NCBI RefSeq assembly: GCF_900115005.1
Contig: NZ_FOUY01000001.1
Location: 310,001-374,000, forward strand
Source: Pseudonocardia ammonioxydans
GTDB taxonomy: Bacteria > Actinomycetota > Actinomycetes > Mycobacteriales > Pseudonocardiaceae
DNA length: 64,000 bases
Direction: 5' to 3'
Numbering within the stretch: position 1 is the stretch's first letter; the number at the start of each line of letters is the position of its first letter. The notes beneath the pieces are model-generated. The model was given only the letters and a program-made list of their open reading frames with translations, made no database searches and was not told the origin of the DNA. This document shows, one piece after another, positions 17,271-29,217 of this stretch. Position numbers and translations under genes: made by a program.

Positions 17271-18701
17271 TCACCGGGCCGGACCGGCGCCCGGCCGGGC
17301 GGCCGGTCCGACCCCGGGCAGCCGGGTCGCGCCGGCCAGCGCCAGCAGGCAGAACCCGAGCACCCACCAGAACGTCTGGCCGAATGCGGCGGCGCTCGCG
17401 TCCTGGCCGAGCACGGACAGCCGGGACTGCAGGATCACCGCGACCAGCGCCGTGCCGACCGAGCCGCCGAGCGTGTTGAGCAGGTTCAGCGCGCTCGCCG
17501 CCCGCGGGATCATCTCCTTGGCCATCGTGCGGTAGACCAGTGCCATCACCGGCGCCCCGATCAGGGCCCCGCCCGCGCCGCGGACCAGCAGGGACACCGC
17601 GACCAGGGTGTCCGGCGGGTCGTGGGCGAGCTGGGTGAACACCACGGTGCCCAGCGCCACCAGGCCGATCCCGGTGAGCACCAGGTTCCGCGGCGAGATC
17701 CGGTCGACCAGCCGGTTCACCAGCAGCGACCCGGCGAGCGCGCCGACGCCCTGCGGGGCCAGCAGCAGGCCGGTCTCCCACGCGTCGAGCCCGCGGCCGG
17801 TCTGCAGGTACAGCGGCAGCAGGAAGGTCGCGCCGAACACCGACAGCCCCAGGATCACCAGCGCGAGCGCGGCCGGGCCGAACGGGCTGCGGGCGAACAG
17901 CCGCGGGTCGATCAGCGGGGTGCCCCGGGTCCGCAGACCGTGCACCACGAACAGCACCAGCATCGCCACCCCGGCCAGGCTGATCGGCACCCCCGGCAGC
18001 GCGCCCCCGGTGCGCTCGACCTCGGTCAGGCCGAGCACCAGCACGGCCAGGCCGGGCGAGAGCAGCAGCGCGCCGCGGACGTCGAACGCCGCCCCGCGTG
18101 CGGCGGCGGTGTCGGCCGGGACGAGCAGCAGCGCCAGCACCGCCGCGGCGATCCCGATCGGCAGGTTGACGTAGAACAGCCACGGCCAGCTCGCGACGCC
18201 GAGGACGGCACCCCCGGCGAGCGGGCCGAGCACCGGTGACAGCAGCGGGACCACGGCCACGATGCTGATCACCCGGCCGATCCGCGACGGCCCGGCGAGC
18301 CGCGCCAGCACCGCCTGCCCGGTCGGCGGGAGCAGCCCCCCGGCCAGGCCCTGCAGCACCCGGAACGCCACCAGCGAGGCCAGCGACCAGGCCAGCGCGC
18401 ACAGCGCCGACGCCACGACGAAGGCGAGCACCGCGACGATCCAGGTCCGGCGCCCGCCGAAGCGGTCGACCAGCCAGCCCGATGTCGGCACGGCCGTGAC
18501 CACCGCCAGCAGGTAGGCGGTGCTCACCCACTGGATCTCCACCGGGGTCGCGTCGAACTCGGTCGCCAGCGTGCTGACCCCGACCGCGACGATCGTCGCG
18601 TCCAGTGTGGCCATGAACGTGCCCAGCACCAGCACGAACGCGGCCCGCACCAGCGGGGCGTCGATCCGGTCCGGCGCCTCCGGACGCGCGGCGTCGCTCA
18701 C
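17271..18701 (-). CDS. MFS exporter, DHA2 (14-helix) family, probable siderophore exporter
   Basis: A 476-residue transporter of the EmrB/QacA type. Motif A is [14 protein letters not shown] and the DHA2 hallmark [22 protein letters not shown] stands at residues 28-48 (key part LDATIVAVG). About fourteen helices can be traced. It is the last gene of the siderophore transcript and its GTG at 18699-18701 overlaps the NRPS stop, so it is almost certainly the exporter of the finished siderophore. It ends 14 bp from the convergent gene 16681-17256, with no obvious terminator hairpin between them. Confidence 0.88.
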   Translation of the reverse strand: MSDAARPEAPDRIDAPLVRAAFVLVLGTFMATLDATIVAVGVSTLATEFDATPVEIQWVSTAYLLAVVTAVPTSGWLVDRFGGRRTWIVAVLAFVVASALCALAWSLASLVAFRVLQGLAGGLLPPTGQAVLARLAGPSRIGRVISIVAVVPLLSPVLGPLAGGAVLGVASWPWLFYVNLPIGIAAAVLALLLVPADTAAARGAAFDVRGALLLSPGLAVLVLGLTEVERTGGALPGVPISLAGVAMLVLFVVHGLRTRGTPLIDPRLFARSPFGPAALALVILGLSVFGATFLLPLYLQTGRGLDAWETGLLLAPQGVGALAGSLLVNRLVDRISPRNLVLTGIGLVALGTVVFTQLAHDPPDTLVAVSLLVRGAGGALIGAPVMALVYRTMAKEMIPRAASALNLLNTLGGSVGTALVAVILQSRLSVLGQDASAAAFGQTFWWVLGFCLLALAGATRLPGVGPAARPGAGPAR

Positions 18702-21700
18702 CGTTCCCCGTCCGCGTCCGCGGCGAGCGCCGCCAGCTCGGACCGGACGAGCTCCCCGAGCGCGCTGATCCGGTCCTCGTCGAACAGGGCGGCGGGCCAG
18801 GTGAACCGGACGGCGAGGGTCGCCTCGCGGGTGTCCGGGCCGCTGCGGGCCAGGGCGTTCACCGCCAGCTCGTGCGGGAACGGCATCGCGGCGGGCTCCC
18901 CCGAGCCGAGCGGTCCGGCGTCGGACGGCGTGGCCCACACCCGGTCCCCGCCGCTCGGCGCGGCGAACCGGCCGAGGTAGTTGACCGTGACCCGCGGCCG
19001 GACGACGTCGCCCAGCGGGCGGTCCGGGGCGTCGCGGAGCAGGCCGTAGCCCAGAGCGTCCCCGCCCGCCCGCAGCTGCTCGCCGACCGCGGCGGGCCCT
19101 GCTGCTCCCGGCCGCACCACGATCGGGGCGACGGTCGTGAACCATCCGACGGTCCGGGACAGGTCGACCGGGTCGCTGCCGCCGGGTCCGGTGGCGGGGC
19201 GGCCGTGCCCCTGCAGGTCCACCAGAAGCTCCGGCTCACCGCTGCGGCCCCGCCAGCGGTGCGTGGCGCGCGCGATCGCGGTGAGCAGTACCGCGTCCGG
19301 CGTCGTCCCGCAGGCCGCCGGCAGCGTCGTGAGCACCGCAGCCGTGGTCACCGGGTCGAGGTGGATCTCGTGGGTCCGCGCGGTCCTCGCGGTGTCCCGG
19401 GCCGGATCCAGCGAGCACTCACCCCACCCGGGGTCGGCGACCGCGGTCACCGCCCGCCAGTGCGCGAGCTCGTCGCGGCGGCCGTCGGTCGCGGCGTGCA
19501 GATCCCGCACCCAGCCCACCCAGGTCCGGCCGAGCGGTGGCACCGCCGCCGGTTCGCCGTCCCCGACGGCCCGGTAGGTCCGTGCCAGGTCCTCGAGCAG
19601 CACCCGCCAGGACACCGGGTCCACGACGAGGTGGTGTGCGAGCAGCACCAGCCGGCCGGGCCGGTCCGGGCCGGCGTCCAGCCACTCCGCGCGCACCAGC
19701 GGGCCCCGGTACGGGTCGAGCGCCGCCCGGGCGGCGGCGATCCTGCGGTCGGCGACCCGTCGCGGATCGTCCCCGGGGGCCAGCCCGGTCCGCACGAGCA
19801 CGTCCGCGCCGGTGACGGCGCCCGGTGCGGGCACCCGGAGCACCGGCTCGGCTCCGGCCCCGGGTTCCACGAGCCGGGCACGCAGCACGTCGTGGCGCTC
19901 GAGCAGGGCGTCGAGCACGCGCCGCCAGAGGTCCTCGTGCCCGCCGGCGGGCACGACGGTCTCGACCCACTGGCAGTACCCCGCCGTCGGGTCGCCCGGC
20001 CGGCCGGGACCGCCACGGCGCAACAAGTCCCGCATCACCGGGGTCAGCGGGACGTCGCCGCTGACCGGGCCCGCGTCGGCCGGGCCGACCGGCACCTCAC
20101 CGGCCGGGACCGCCCGGGCCGCCATCCCGGCGGCCGAACCGCCGTCGAACACATCGCGGGCGCTGAGCAGCCACCCGGCCCGGCGGGCCCGGGAGATCAC
20201 CTGCAGCGAGACGATGCTGTCGCCACCCGCCTCGAGGAAGTCGTCGTCCAGGCCGATCGGGGCCGGGCCACTCGCGTCCGGGCCGCTCGTACCCGCGCCG
20301 AGGACCTCGCGCAGCACGTCGAGCAGCGCCCGTTCGGCCTCGGTCGCGGGCTCCCGGGCCGGTCCGGCGCCGGCCGCGGCCGGGGCGGGCAGCGCGGCCC
20401 GGTCGAGCTTCCCGGCGGGGGTCAGCGGCAGCCGCGGCAGCGCCGTCACCGACGACGGGACCAGGTGGGCCGGCAGCGCCGCGGCCAGCGCGGCCCGCCA
20501 GCGCTCCGGGTCGGCCGGGGCGCCGGTCTCCGGGACCGCGTACCCGGCCAGCCGCCCGTCCCGGACGACGACGGCGGCCGCACGCACCCCGTCCAGCCCG
20601 GCCAGCGCGGCCTCGACCTCGCCGGGTTCCACCCGGAACCCGCGGATCTTGACCTGGTCGTCGGTGCGGCCGAGGAACACCAGCTGCCCGTCCGGGCGCA
20701 GCCGGACCCGGTCGCCGGTGCGGTACATCCGCTCGCCAAGCGGGCCGAACGGGTCCGCCACGAACGACGCCGCCGTGGCACCCGGCCGGCCCAGGTAGCC
20801 GCGGGCCAGGCCGGGCCCGCCCAGGTACAGCTCGCCGTCGCGGCCCGGGCCGACCGGGGTGAGGCCGGCGTCGAGCACGTAGGCCCGGGTGCCGGCGTCC
20901 GGGCGGCCGATCGGCAGCGGGCCCGGGTCGTCCGGGTCGTGCCGCCAGGCGACCGCGTTGATCGTGGCCTCGGTGGGGCCGTAGCAGTTGACCAGCCCGC
21001 GCCGCTCGCCCCAGCGGGCGGCGGTCGCCGGGTCCAGCCGCTCGGCGCCGACCAGCAGGGTGATCGACGGGTCCAGCGGCCGGTCCTCCGGCATGGCCGC
21101 GAGGAACGAGGGCAGCAGGTTCACCACGGTGACCCGCTGCCGCTCGATGTGGTCGAGCAGCGCCTCGGCCGAGTCCCGCACCTCCGCCGGGGCGATCACC
21201 GAGGTCCCGCCGGTCAGCAGCGCCATCACGGTCTGGAAGAACGCGACGTCGAAGCTGGTGGAGGCGAAGTGCAGCACCCGGTCGCCGGGGGTGATCCCGA
21301 AGACGTCCTCCTGCAGCGTGACCAGGTCGGGCAGCCCGCGGTGGGTCACCCCGACCGGCTTGGGACGCCCGGTGGTCCCGGAGGTGAAGATGATGTACGC
21401 GAGCCGGTCCGGGTCCGGCCCGGGCAGCGCCACCGCCCCGGGGTCGGGGGTGCCGGGGTCGGGAGTGTCGCGATCGAGCCGCAGCCGGGGCAGCCCGACC
21501 AGCTCGGGCAGCTCCCCGACGTCGTCGGTCGCGGCGACGGTCAGCACCGCGGCCGGTGCGGTGTCGGCGACCATCGTGGCCAGCCGGGCCGGCGGGTAGG
21601 CCGGGTCCAGCGGGAGGTAGGCCGCGCCCGCCCGCAGGATGCCGAGGATCGCGACGGCCATCTCGACGTCGCGCTCCAGCAGCACCGCGACCGGCTGCTC

Positions 21701-24700
21701 GGGGCGCACCCCGGCCGCGACCAGCGCCCGGGCGAGGTCGTCGGAGCGCCGGCCCAGCTCGGCGTAGCTCAGCACCCGGTCCCGGCACTGCACGGCCGGG
21801 TGCGCGGCGCGGGCGGCCGCGATCCGGGCGAACCGCTCCAGCAGCGGCTCGGTGCACGGCGCACCGCCGTCGGCGGCGGCGAGCGCAGCGGCGTGCCGGT
21901 CGGCGTCGAGCAGCGGGAGCCGGGCCGCGGGCCGCTGCGGGTCGGCGACGAGTTCGTGCAGCACGGTGTGCAGCGCGTCGCCGAGCGCGGTCACCGTCGA
22001 GCGGTCCAGCGCGGCGGGCTGGTAGCCCAGGCCGAGGACGATCGCGTCCTCCGGGATCACGACGACGGTCAGCGGGTAGTGCGTCGCGTCGGCGATCTCG
22101 ACGGCGGTCAGCACCGGCCCCTCGCCCGGGCCGGCCCCCGCCCCGCCGGCGGGGCTGCGCTCCGCGGCGGGGAAGTTCTCCATCACCAGCATGGTGTCGA
22201 ACAGGTCGCCGACCCCGGCCGCGCGCTGCACCTCGGGCAGCCCGACGTGATGGTGCTCGGACAGCGCGACGGCCCGGTCGTGCACCGACGCGAGCACGGC
22301 GGCCGCGGTGTCACCGGGCGCCCAGCGCACCCGCACCGGCACCGTGTTGCCGAGCTGGCCGACCATCCGCTCGACCCCGGGCACCTCGGCGGGCCGGCCG
22401 GACACGGGCTGGCCGAACAGCACGTCGCGGCGGCCGGTGGCGCGGCCGAGCACGAGCCCCCACGCGGTGTGCAGCACCGCGGTGAGCGTGACGCCGCGGT
22501 CGCGGGCGAAGCGGCGCAGCGCCGCGCTGAACTCCGCGCCGAGCTCGACCCGGTGCCGCTGCGGGCGGGCCACCGCGGTCCCGGACGCGGCCGGGGCGAG
22601 CCGGGTGCCCTCCTCGACGCCGTCGAGCAGGTCCTGCCAGGCGCGCCGCCCGGCGTCGTGGTCGCGTCCGGCGAGCCACCGGAAGTGGTCGGCCACCGGG
22701 GGCGGCGGCGGGACCGGGTCGGCGCCGCCGAGCTCGGCGTGGATGCCCAGCAGCGCCCGCCCGACCAGCGGCATCGACCAGCCGTCGAGCAGCGCGTGGT
22801 GGTTGGTGATCGCCAGCCGGTGGTCGCCGGGACCGAGCCGGGCCAGCAGGAACCGGATCAGCGGCGGGCGGGCGGGATCGAACGTGCGGGCCTGCTCCGC
22901 GGCCGCCACCTGCGCGAACCGCTCCGGCTCGCCGGTGAGGTCGGCGAACCGCCAGTCGAGGTCCACACCGGACGGCACGACCTGCACGACCTGCCCGTCG
23001 GCGAGCGCGGCCAGGTGGATCCGCAGCGACGGGTAGCGGCGCAGCAGCTCCGCCGCGGCCGCCCGCATCCGTTCGGGGTCCACCTCGCCGGCCAGGGTCA
23101 CGACCGCCTGGACGACGTAGACGTCGGTGTCGCCCTCGGCCATGGCCATGCTGTGGAACGACAGCCCGGCCTGCAGCGCGGTCGCCGGGAGCACGTCGGC
23201 GAGCGGGCCACCACGCTGCAGCTCGTCGAGGCCGGCCTGGTCGAGCCGGACCAGCGGCACGTCGGACGGGGTGAGCCCGCCGCCGTCCGGGCCGAGCCGC
23301 TCGGCGTGGGCGCTCAGGGCGGCGACGGCGTCGCCGAACGCCCGCTGCACCGCGGCCACCCGGTCCGGGCCGAGCGCCGCGCCGGCCGCGGTCCACTCCA
23401 CGGCGAGCCGCTCGCCCCCGGGGCCGTCGTGCAGGAAGCAGTTCAGTGCCAGCAGCTGCTCGAGCGCCTTGCCGGGCGGCTCGGTCACCGCGAACGCCGA
23501 GCCCTCCGGCATCCGCCACCCCTCGCCGGGGGAGGCGGCGAACCGGCCGAGGTAGTTGAGCAGCACGTCCGGCGGCGCGGTGGCGGCCAGCTCGTCGCGG
23601 GTCTCCGGGTCCAGCCGGCGGAGCACGCCGTAGCCGGAGCCGTCGCCGGGCACCGCGCGGGCGGCCTCCTTCACCGCGCGCAGCAGCCGCCCGGCGGCGG
23701 GCCCACCGGCCAGGGCGTCGGCCAGCGCGTCCGGGCCGCCGACCTCGCCCACGGGCAGCCGGACCGGGTGCTCGACGGTGAACCAGCCGACCGTCCCACC
23801 CACGTCGGCGCCGGTGGCCTCGCGGCCGTGGCCCTCGGTGCTCACCGTGACGGCGTCCGGGCGCCCGTCCCGGCCCGCGACGACGCGCAGCGCCAGTGCG
23901 AGCGCGGCGAGCAGCACCTCGTCGGCCCCGGCCCGGTAGGCCGCGGGCAGGCGGCCCACCAGTGCGGCGGTCTCGGCGTCCGACAGCTCGGTGACCTCGT
24001 GCCGGTCGGTGCCGACGGTGTCGCGCACCGGGTCCAGCGTCCGGTCGGCGATCCGGGCGGACGCGGCCAGCGCGGATCGCCAGTACGGCAGCTCGGCGCG
24101 GCGGGCACCGGCCCGGCCCTGCTCGTCGAGCAGGGTCGCGTGCCGCCGCCAGGACGCGCCGCTGCGGGGCAGCGCGGGCTCCTGCCCGGCGGCCGCGGCC
24201 CGGCAGGCCCGGTGCAGGTCGGGCAGCAGGATCCGCCAGGAGACGCCGTCGGCGGCGAGGTGGTGCACGACGAGCAGCAGCCGGTCCGGCTCGCCGGGCC
24301 CGGTGCGCGCCAGCAGCACCCGCAGCAGGTCGGCGGCGGACGGGTCGAGCTCGTCGGCCAGGGCCTCGGCCAGTGCGGTGACCCGGTCCGCGGTGAGCGG
24401 GCCGGTGACGGTCTCGCGGACCACCCCGGCCGCCGGACGGACCACCACGGCGCCGGCCGGGAGGACCTCGAGCGCGGCCGGCGCGGGGCCGGACGGGGCC
24501 CCCACCCGCAGCCGCAGGGCGTCGTGGCGCTCCAGCAGCGCCCGGACCGCGGCGGTCAGGTCCTCGACGGCGAGCGGGGTGTCGATGCGCAGCGCCGTCC
24601 ACTGCGCGTACCCGGCGATCGTGGCCGGGTCCGGGTTCGGGTCGAGCAGGCCGCGCACGATCGGCGGCGCCGGCACGGGACCGGCCGGGTCGTCGGCCGG

Positions 24701-27700
24701 GCCGGCCGGTTCCGGCGCGGCGGCCGGGGTCGCGCCGGCGGCGAGTGCGGCGAGGCTGCGCCGGGCCAGCAGGTCCCGCGGGCGCAGCTCCAGCCCGGCC
24801 TCGCGCAGCCGGCTGCCGACGGCGATCGCGGAGATCGAGTCGCCGCCGAGGGACAGGAAGTCGTCGTCGACGTCGACCCGGTCGGCGCCGAGGACGCCGG
24901 CGACCACGTCGTGCAGCGCGTGCTCGGCATCGGTGCCCGGCGACCGCCCGGACGACGACGGCGCCGGGGCCGGCAGCGCGGCCCGGTCCAGCTTCCCGTT
25001 GACCGTGGTCGGGAGCGCGTCGAGCACCAGCACCGCCGACGGCACCAGGTGCCCGGGCAGCCGCGCCGCCATCGTCTCCCGCACGCCGTCCGGGGTGACG
25101 TCGCCGGTCACGTAGCCGATCAGCCGGTCCCGGCCGGCCTCGGTCCGCACCGTCACCGCGGCCGTGCCGACTCCCGGCACGGCCGCCAGCTCGGTCTCCA
25201 CCTCGCCCAGCTCGACCCGGTAGCCGCGGATCTTGACCTGGCCGTCGTCGCGGCCGAGGAACGCCAGCCCGTCCGGGGTGAGCCGGGCCCGGTCACCGGT
25301 GCGGTACATCCGTCCGGTGTGGAACGGGTCGGCGACGAACCGTTCGGCGGTCGTCCCCGGCCGGTCCCGGTAGCCGAGCGCGAGGTGCGGCCCGGCCAGG
25401 TACAGCTCGCCGGGCTCGCCCTCGGCGACCGGCTGCAGGGCGGCGTCGAGCAGGTAGGCGCGGGTACCGGCCAGCGGGAACCCGATCGTGGGCTGCTCGC
25501 CGGTGATCGGGGCGAGCGTGGCGTCCACCGTGGTCTCGGTGGGTCCGTACACGTTGTACGCCGTGATGCCGGACGCGGCGATCCGCCGCCACAGCGGTGC
25601 CGGGGTCGCCTCGCCGCCGAGGATCAGCACCGCCGGTCTGTGCCCGGAGCGCCCGGTGTCGTCGAGCAGTCCGGTGTCGTCGAGCAGTCCGGCGTCGAGC
25701 AGCGGTCCCGCCAGCGACGGCGTGGTGTCGACGACGTCGATCCGGTCCGCGCGCAGGGCGGCGGCCAGGCCGTCGCCGTCGCGGACCAGGTCGGTGCCGT
25801 AGAGGTGCAGCTCGTGCCCGGCGAGCAGCCAGGTCAGCTGGTCGAGCGCGGCGTCGAAGGCGAACGAGTAGGTGTGCGCGGCCCGCAGGTCGGGCCCGGC
25901 GGCCCGCTCGGCCGCGGCGACCAGCGTGCCGCGGTGGTGGTGCACCAGTGCGGCCAGCCCGCCCGCCCGGGCGAGCACGCCCTTCGGGCGGCCGGTGGAG
26001 CCGGAGGTGTAGAGCACGTAGGCGGGACGGTCCGGGTCGAGCGGCCCGGACGCCGCGGGCCCGGCCGGCAGCGGTCCGGTCGGGTCGAGCACGGCGGGGA
26101 CGGAACCGGACGGTGCAGCGCCGGACGGTGCGGGGCCGGACGGTGCGGGGCCGGACGGTTCAGGCCCGGACGGTGCGGTGGCGGGCGGTGCAGCGCCCGA
26201 CGGTGCGGAGCCACAGGGTGCAGCGCCGGACAGGTCGGCGAGGGTGTCGCCGGTGGCGAGCAGCAGGACCGGGCGGGCGTCGTCGAGCAGCTCCCGGCGG
26301 CGCTGCGGCGGGTGCGCCGGGTCGAGCACCAGGAACGCGGCGCCCGCGTCGAGCACCGCGAGCAGCGCGATCACCAGCACCGGTTCGCGGGGCAGCGACA
26401 CCGCCACCACGTCACCGGTGCCGACGCCGCGGCCGCGCAGCGCCGCGGCCAGCTCCCGGACCCGGCCGACCAGCTCGCCCGCGGCGATCCGGGTGCCCTC
26501 GTGGACCAACGCCGGCCGGGCCGGGTGCGCGGCGAGGTCGTCGAGCAGCTCGGGCAGGTCCTTCGGCGTGCCGGCCGGCGCCGGGCGGTCCAGGGCCGCC
26601 AGCACCCGGTCCCGCTCGGCCCGGTCGAGCAGCTCGACGGCGCCGACCGCGGGCGGCTCCGGGGCGGCGAGCGCGGTGAGCAGGTCGGCGACCGTGTCCA
26701 GCCGCCGCCGCACGGTCGCCGCGTCGTTGGTCCGGGCATCGGTCTCGAAGCCGAGCAGCAGGCCGCCGCCGGCGGTGGGGGTGGCGGTCAGGCCGAGGTC
26801 CTCCGGCGGGCCGCCGGCCACGTTGACCAGCACGCCGGTCGCGTCGCCCAGCTCGACGGCGAAGTCGAACGCCTTCAGGTTGATCCCGCGCCCGTGCAGC
26901 AGCTCCCCGGCCCCGGGCAGCTCGCGCGGCAGGTCCTCGCCGCGGTGCCGCTGGTGGGCGCGGACCTCGCGCAGGGCGGCCGCGGTGCGCCGGCCCAGCT
27001 CGTCGAGCCGGTCGGTGGGCCGCACGTCGAGGCGCAGCGGCAGCACGTTGACCATCATCGCCGGGGTGCGCAGCGCCGCCGACCCGACGCGGCACATCAG
27101 CGGGAGCGCGAACACCACATCGGTGCGGTGGGTCAGGCGGTGCAGGAACGCCGCGTACCCGGCGATGACCAGCTCACCCCAGGTGACCCCGGCCTCGTCG
27201 GCCACCGCCTTCAGCCGTGCCACCACCTCCGGCCCCAGCTCGCGGCGCGCGGAGACCGTATCGGTGGCGGGGCCGTCGACGGGGCCCGCGGCAGGGCCGT
27301 CGACAGTGGATGGTTCCGGCATCGGCGTGAGCAGGTCGCGCCAGAACGCCCGGTCCACCTCGGACCGTTCACCGGCCCGGTACTCGAGGTCGGCGGCGAC
27401 GAGGTCGGCGAACGGCCGGAACGGGCAGCGCGGCGGCTCCTCGCCCCGGACGGCGGCGGTGTAGCGGGCCCCGATCCGCCGGCACAGCATCGTCGCCGAG
27501 TACCCGTCGAACACCAGGTGGTGGCCGAGCTGCAGATACCACACGGTGCGCTCGTCGAGCACCGCGACCACCGGGTGGAACAGCGGGCGGTCGACCATGT
27601 CCCGGCACTCCGCGGCGATCCGGGCCCGCTCGGCCGCGACGAGCTCGTGGGCCGCGGCCTGCGGGTCGGTCGCGTCGCGCAGGTCCACCACGGGCGGCAG

Positions 27701-28021
27701 CGGCACCGCGGCGGGGTCCACCCACTGCCGCGGTCCGTCCGGAGTGGACGTCACGCGCAGCCGCAGCGTCTCCGCCTCGCCTGCGGTGTCCCGGATCGCC
27801 GCGCAGAGCGCGGGGACGTCCACAGCGGACGGACCGGAGATCTCCAGGACGTCACCGACGACGTAGTACGGCGAGTCCGGCTCCAGCCGCTGCGCGTTCC
27901 AGATGCCCAGCTGGGCCCCGGTCAGCTCCAGCACCGCGGCCGCGGTGTCCCCTGCCTGCTCTGCGGGAGCCGACGCAGCGGCTCCGTTGGTCTGCCCGGT
28001 CCGGACGGTCGCCGTGCGCAC
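18698..28021 (-). CDS. Two-module siderophore NRPS, C-A-PCP-E-C-A-PCP-E, no thioesterase
   Basis: A 3107-residue assembly line. C1 has HHLVFDG near residue 166 and would accept the aryl starter. A1 has the [11 protein letters not shown] core near 670; PCP1 LGGDSIS near 1057; E1 [10 protein letters not shown] near 1253 and EGHGRE near 1396. C2 has HHALLDGWS near 1740, the form usual after an epimerase. A2 has [10 protein letters not shown] near 2212; PCP2 AGGDSIV near 2597; E2 [10 protein letters not shown] near 2796 and QGHGR near 2936. No thioesterase, reductase or terminal C domain follows. My hand-read specificity codes are DADDIGVVD for A1 (two acidic pocket residues, so probably Arg, Orn or Lys) and DVFNLGCIN for A2, close to codes for N-hydroxyornithine-type residues. 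Start is GTG with GGGAG 5 bases upstream. Confidence 0.93.
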   Translation of the reverse strand: MRTATVRTGQTNGAAASAPAEQAGDTAAAVLELTGAQLGIWNAQRLEPDSPYYVVGDVLEISGPSAVDVPALCAAIRDTAGEAETLRLRVTSTPDGPRQWVDPAAVPLPPVVDLRDATDPQAAAHELVAAERARIAAECRDMVDRPLFHPVVAVLDERTVWYLQLGHHLVFDGYSATMLCRRIGARYTAAVRGEEPPRCPFRPFADLVAADLEYRAGERSEVDRAFWRDLLTPMPEPSTVDGPAAGPVDGPATDTVSARRELGPEVVARLKAVADEAGVTWGELVIAGYAAFLHRLTHRTDVVFALPLMCRVGSAALRTPAMMVNVLPLRLDVRPTDRLDELGRRTAAALREVRAHQRHRGEDLPRELPGAGELLHGRGINLKAFDFAVELGDATGVLVNVAGGPPEDLGLTATPTAGGGLLLGFETDARTNDAATVRRRLDTVADLLTALAAPEPPAVGAVELLDRAERDRVLAALDRPAPAGTPKDLPELLDDLAAHPARPALVHEGTRIAAGELVGRVRELAAALRGRGVGTGDVVAVSLPREPVLVIALLAVLDAGAAFLVLDPAHPPQRRRELLDDARPVLLLATGDTLADLSGAAPCGSAPSGAAPPATAPSGPEPSGPAPSGPAPSGAAPSGSVPAVLDPTGPLPAGPAASGPLDPDRPAYVLYTSGSTGRPKGVLARAGGLAALVHHHRGTLVAAAERAAGPDLRAAHTYSFAFDAALDQLTWLLAGHELHLYGTDLVRDGDGLAAALRADRIDVVDTTPSLAGPLLDAGLLDDTGLLDDTGRSGHRPAVLILGGEATPAPLWRRIAASGITAYNVYGPTETTVDATLAPITGEQPTIGFPLAGTRAYLLDAALQPVAEGEPGELYLAGPHLALGYRDRPGTTAERFVADPFHTGRMYRTGDRARLTPDGLAFLGRDDGQVKIRGYRVELGEVETELAAVPGVGTAAVTVRTEAGRDRLIGYVTGDVTPDGVRETMAARLPGHLVPSAVLVLDALPTTVNGKLDRAALPAPAPSSSGRSPGTDAEHALHDVVAGVLGADRVDVDDDFLSLGGDSISAIAVGSRLREAGLELRPRDLLARRSLAALAAGATPAAAPEPAGPADDPAGPVPAPPIVRGLLDPNPDPATIAGYAQWTALRIDTPLAVEDLTAAVRALLERHDALRLRVGAPSGPAPAALEVLPAGAVVVRPAAGVVRETVTGPLTADRVTALAEALADELDPSAADLLRVLLARTGPGEPDRLLLVVHHLAADGVSWRILLPDLHRACRAAAAGQEPALPRSGASWRRHATLLDEQGRAGARRAELPYWRSALAASARIADRTLDPVRDTVGTDRHEVTELSDAETAALVGRLPAAYRAGADEVLLAALALALRVVAGRDGRPDAVTVSTEGHGREATGADVGGTVGWFTVEHPVRLPVGEVGGPDALADALAGGPAAGRLLRAVKEAARAVPGDGSGYGVLRRLDPETRDELAATAPPDVLLNYLGRFAASPGEGWRMPEGSAFAVTEPPGKALEQLLALNCFLHDGPGGERLAVEWTAAGAALGPDRVAAVQRAFGDAVAALSAHAERLGPDGGGLTPSDVPLVRLDQAGLDELQRGGPLADVLPATALQAGLSFHSMAMAEGDTDVYVVQAVVTLAGEVDPERMRAAAAELLRRYPSLRIHLAALADGQVVQVVPSGVDLDWRFADLTGEPERFAQVAAAEQARTFDPARPPLIRFLLARLGPGDHRLAITNHHALLDGWSMPLVGRALLGIHAELGGADPVPPPPPVADHFRWLAGRDHDAGRRAWQDLLDGVEEGTRLAPAASGTAVARPQRHRVELGAEFSAALRRFARDRGVTLTAVLHTAWGLVLGRATGRRDVLFGQPVSGRPAEVPGVERMVGQLGNTVPVRVRWAPGDTAAAVLASVHDRAVALSEHHHVGLPEVQRAAGVGDLFDTMLVMENFPAAERSPAGGAGAGPGEGPVLTAVEIADATHYPLTVVVIPEDAIVLGLGYQPAALDRSTVTALGDALHTVLHELVADPQRPAARLPLLDADRHAAALAAADGGAPCTEPLLERFARIAAARAAHPAVQCRDRVLSYAELGRRSDDLARALVAAGVRPEQPVAVLLERDVEMAVAILGILRAGAAYLPLDPAYPPARLATMVADTAPAAVLTVAATDDVGELPELVGLPRLRLDRDTPDPGTPDPGAVALPGPDPDRLAYIIFTSGTTGRPKPVGVTHRGLPDLVTLQEDVFGITPGDRVLHFASTSFDVAFFQTVMALLTGGTSVIAPAEVRDSAEALLDHIERQRVTVVNLLPSFLAAMPEDRPLDPSITLLVGAERLDPATAARWGERRGLVNCYGPTEATINAVAWRHDPDDPGPLPIGRPDAGTRAYVLDAGLTPVGPGRDGELYLGGPGLARGYLGRPGATAASFVADPFGPLGERMYRTGDRVRLRPDGQLVFLGRTDDQVKIRGFRVEPGEVEAALAGLDGVRAAAVVVRDGRLAGYAVPETGAPADPERWRAALAAALPAHLVPSSVTALPRLPLTPAGKLDRAALPAPAAAGAGPAREPATEAERALLDVLREVLGAGTSGPDASGPAPIGLDDDFLEAGGDSIVSLQVISRARRAGWLLSARDVFDGGSAAGMAARAVPAGEVPVGPADAGPVSGDVPLTPVMRDLLRRGGPGRPGDPTAGYCQWVETVVPAGGHEDLWRRVLDALLERHDVLRARLVEPGAGAEPVLRVPAPGAVTGADVLVRTGLAPGDDPRRVADRRIAAARAALDPYRGPLVRAEWLDAGPDRPGRLVLLAHHLVVDPVSWRVLLEDLARTYRAVGDGEPAAVPPLGRTWVGWVRDLHAATDGRRDELAHWRAVTAVADPGWGECSLDPARDTARTARTHEIHLDPVTTAAVLTTLPAACGTTPDAVLLTAIARATHRWRGRSGEPELLVDLQGHGRPATGPGGSDPVDLSRTVGWFTTVAPIVVRPGAAGPAAVGEQLRAGGDALGYGLLRDAPDRPLGDVVRPRVTVNYLGRFAAPSGGDRVWATPSDAGPLGSGEPAAMPFPHELAVNALARSGPDTREATLAVRFTWPAALFDEDRISALGELVRSELAALAADADGER
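26095..26235 (-). repeat. 15-bp tandem repeats inside the NRPS, coding Ala-Pro-Ser-Gly runs
   Basis: About eight imperfect copies of a 15-bp unit (consensus in + sense ggtgcggggccggac) encode residues about 596-643 of the NRPS, a string of [10 protein letters not shown] pentapeptides. They fall in adenylation domain A1 between core motifs A2 and A3, where a short loop is normal. The length is a multiple of three, so the frame is kept. A second, smaller duplication (GLLDDT twice) lies near 25656-25702. Confidence 0.85.
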
Positions 28022-28069
28022 CGCTCTCCCTTGCTCGCCCGTGTCAGCTGCCCGTGTCAGCTGTCCGTC

Positions 28070-28984
28070 TCAGTGCCCGTGGCCGTGCCCGTGGCCCTCG
28101 TGGTCGTGCTCGCCGTGGTCGTGCTCGTGGTCGTCGTCGCCGTGGTCGTCGAAGTCGGCCACCCCGCGCTTCCAGTAGCCGGTGACGTCGCGGTCCTCCG
28201 GGCCGAGCCCGAGCTCGTCGCGCAGCCAGCGGCGCACCGGCTTGATCGACGTCGCCTCACCGGCCACCCAGGCGAAGACCCGGGCGTCCGCCGGCGGCCG
28301 GACGGCCGTCACCGCACGCTCGAGCACCGCGGAGTACCCGGCCTGCTCGCCACCCCGGTGCACCCAGCGGATCTCGATCCCCTCCGGGGCGGTCAGCGGC
28401 AGCTCCTCGGTGGCGTCGGCGACCTCCACGAACGCCCAGCCGCGGGCGTCGTCGGGCAGCCGCTCGAGGATCCGTGCGATCGCCGGGAGCGCGGTCAGGT
28501 CCCCGGCGAGCAGGTAGCGGTCGTAGCCGCGCGGGATCGCGAGCCCGCCGGGCGGGCCGGCCACGTGGATCCGCTCGCCCTTCGCCACCGTGCGCACCCA
28601 GTCGGCGGCCAGCCCGCCGTCGTGCAGCACCAGGTCGATGTCGAGCTCACCCTGCTCGGGGTCGTGCCTGCGGACGGTGTACTCCCGCGACACCGGACGC
28701 GGCCGGGGCCAGTTCAGCATGTCGCCGTCCGGCTCGGGCAGGCGCAGCACGCCGTCGGTCCCGGGGAACACCAGCCGGACGTGCTCCTCCTCGCAGTGGC
28801 TGTGGAAACCGGCCAGGCCGGGCCCACCGAGGGTGAGCCGTACCAGCGACGGCCCCACCGCGACGGTCCGCACCACCTCCACCTCGCGGAGCAGGATCGG
28901 GTACGGCACCTTCGTCGCGCCGGTCCGCTTCCCGTAGGCGACGGCCAGGTTCCCCGCGACGTCGCTGCGATCTTCTCGGCTCAC
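28070..28984 (-). CDS. Siderophore-interacting FAD reductase with His-rich C-terminal tail
   Basis: A 304-residue cytoplasmic flavoprotein of the SIP/ViuB family, which releases iron from ferric siderophores by reduction. The FAD-binding core shows SREYTVRRHD near residue 99 and the SIP half YLLAGDLTALPAI and FAWVAGEATSIKPVRRWL. The last 26 residues (279-304) hold ten histidines among Asp, Glu and Gly, an unusual extension that looks like a metal-binding tail. The GTG at 28982-28984 overlaps the carrier-protein stop. The NRPS starts 48 bp downstream. Confidence 0.9.
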   Translation of the reverse strand: MSREDRSDVAGNLAVAYGKRTGATKVPYPILLREVEVVRTVAVGPSLVRLTLGGPGLAGFHSHCEEEHVRLVFPGTDGVLRLPEPDGDMLNWPRPRPVSREYTVRRHDPEQGELDIDLVLHDGGLAADWVRTVAKGERIHVAGPPGGLAIPRGYDRYLLAGDLTALPAIARILERLPDDARGWAFVEVADATEELPLTAPEGIEIRWVHRGGEQAGYSAVLERAVTAVRPPADARVFAWVAGEATSIKPVRRWLRDELGLGPEDRDVTGYWKRGVADFDDHGDDDHEHDHGEHDHEGHGHGHGH

Positions 28985-29217
28985 GTCTCTCCCTTTCGCA
29001 CGAGTTCGATCCAGTGCCGCAGCACCGGTTCCTCGGCCAGGTCCGGGAACTCCAGCCCGGCCGCGCCGGCATCGCGCCAGCGTTCGACGAGGCTCATGAT
29101 CCGGACCGAGTCCAGCCCGCGGTCGAGCAGGTCCTCCTCCGGGTCGATCCCGTCCGGGGGGCAGTCGAGCAGCTCGGCGACGTCGGCACGGATCCGCTCC
29201 GGGGTCAGCGTGCTCAT
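28981..29217 (-). CDS. Stand-alone aryl carrier protein
   Basis: A 78-residue acyl/aryl carrier protein. Ser37 in RGLDSVRIMSL is the phosphopantetheine site; the LDSVRIM form is the one found in aryl carrier domains of EntB/DhbB. In most DHB siderophore systems this domain is fused to the isochorismatase; here it is a separate gene that overlaps the isochorismatase by 4 bp (ATGA). It should receive 2,3-dihydroxybenzoate from the ligase 29885-31552 and present it to C1 of the NRPS. Confidence 0.88.
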   Translation of the reverse strand: MSTLTPERIRADVAELLDCPPDGIDPEEDLLDRGLDSVRIMSLVERWRDAGAAGLEFPDLAEEPVLRHWIELVRKGET

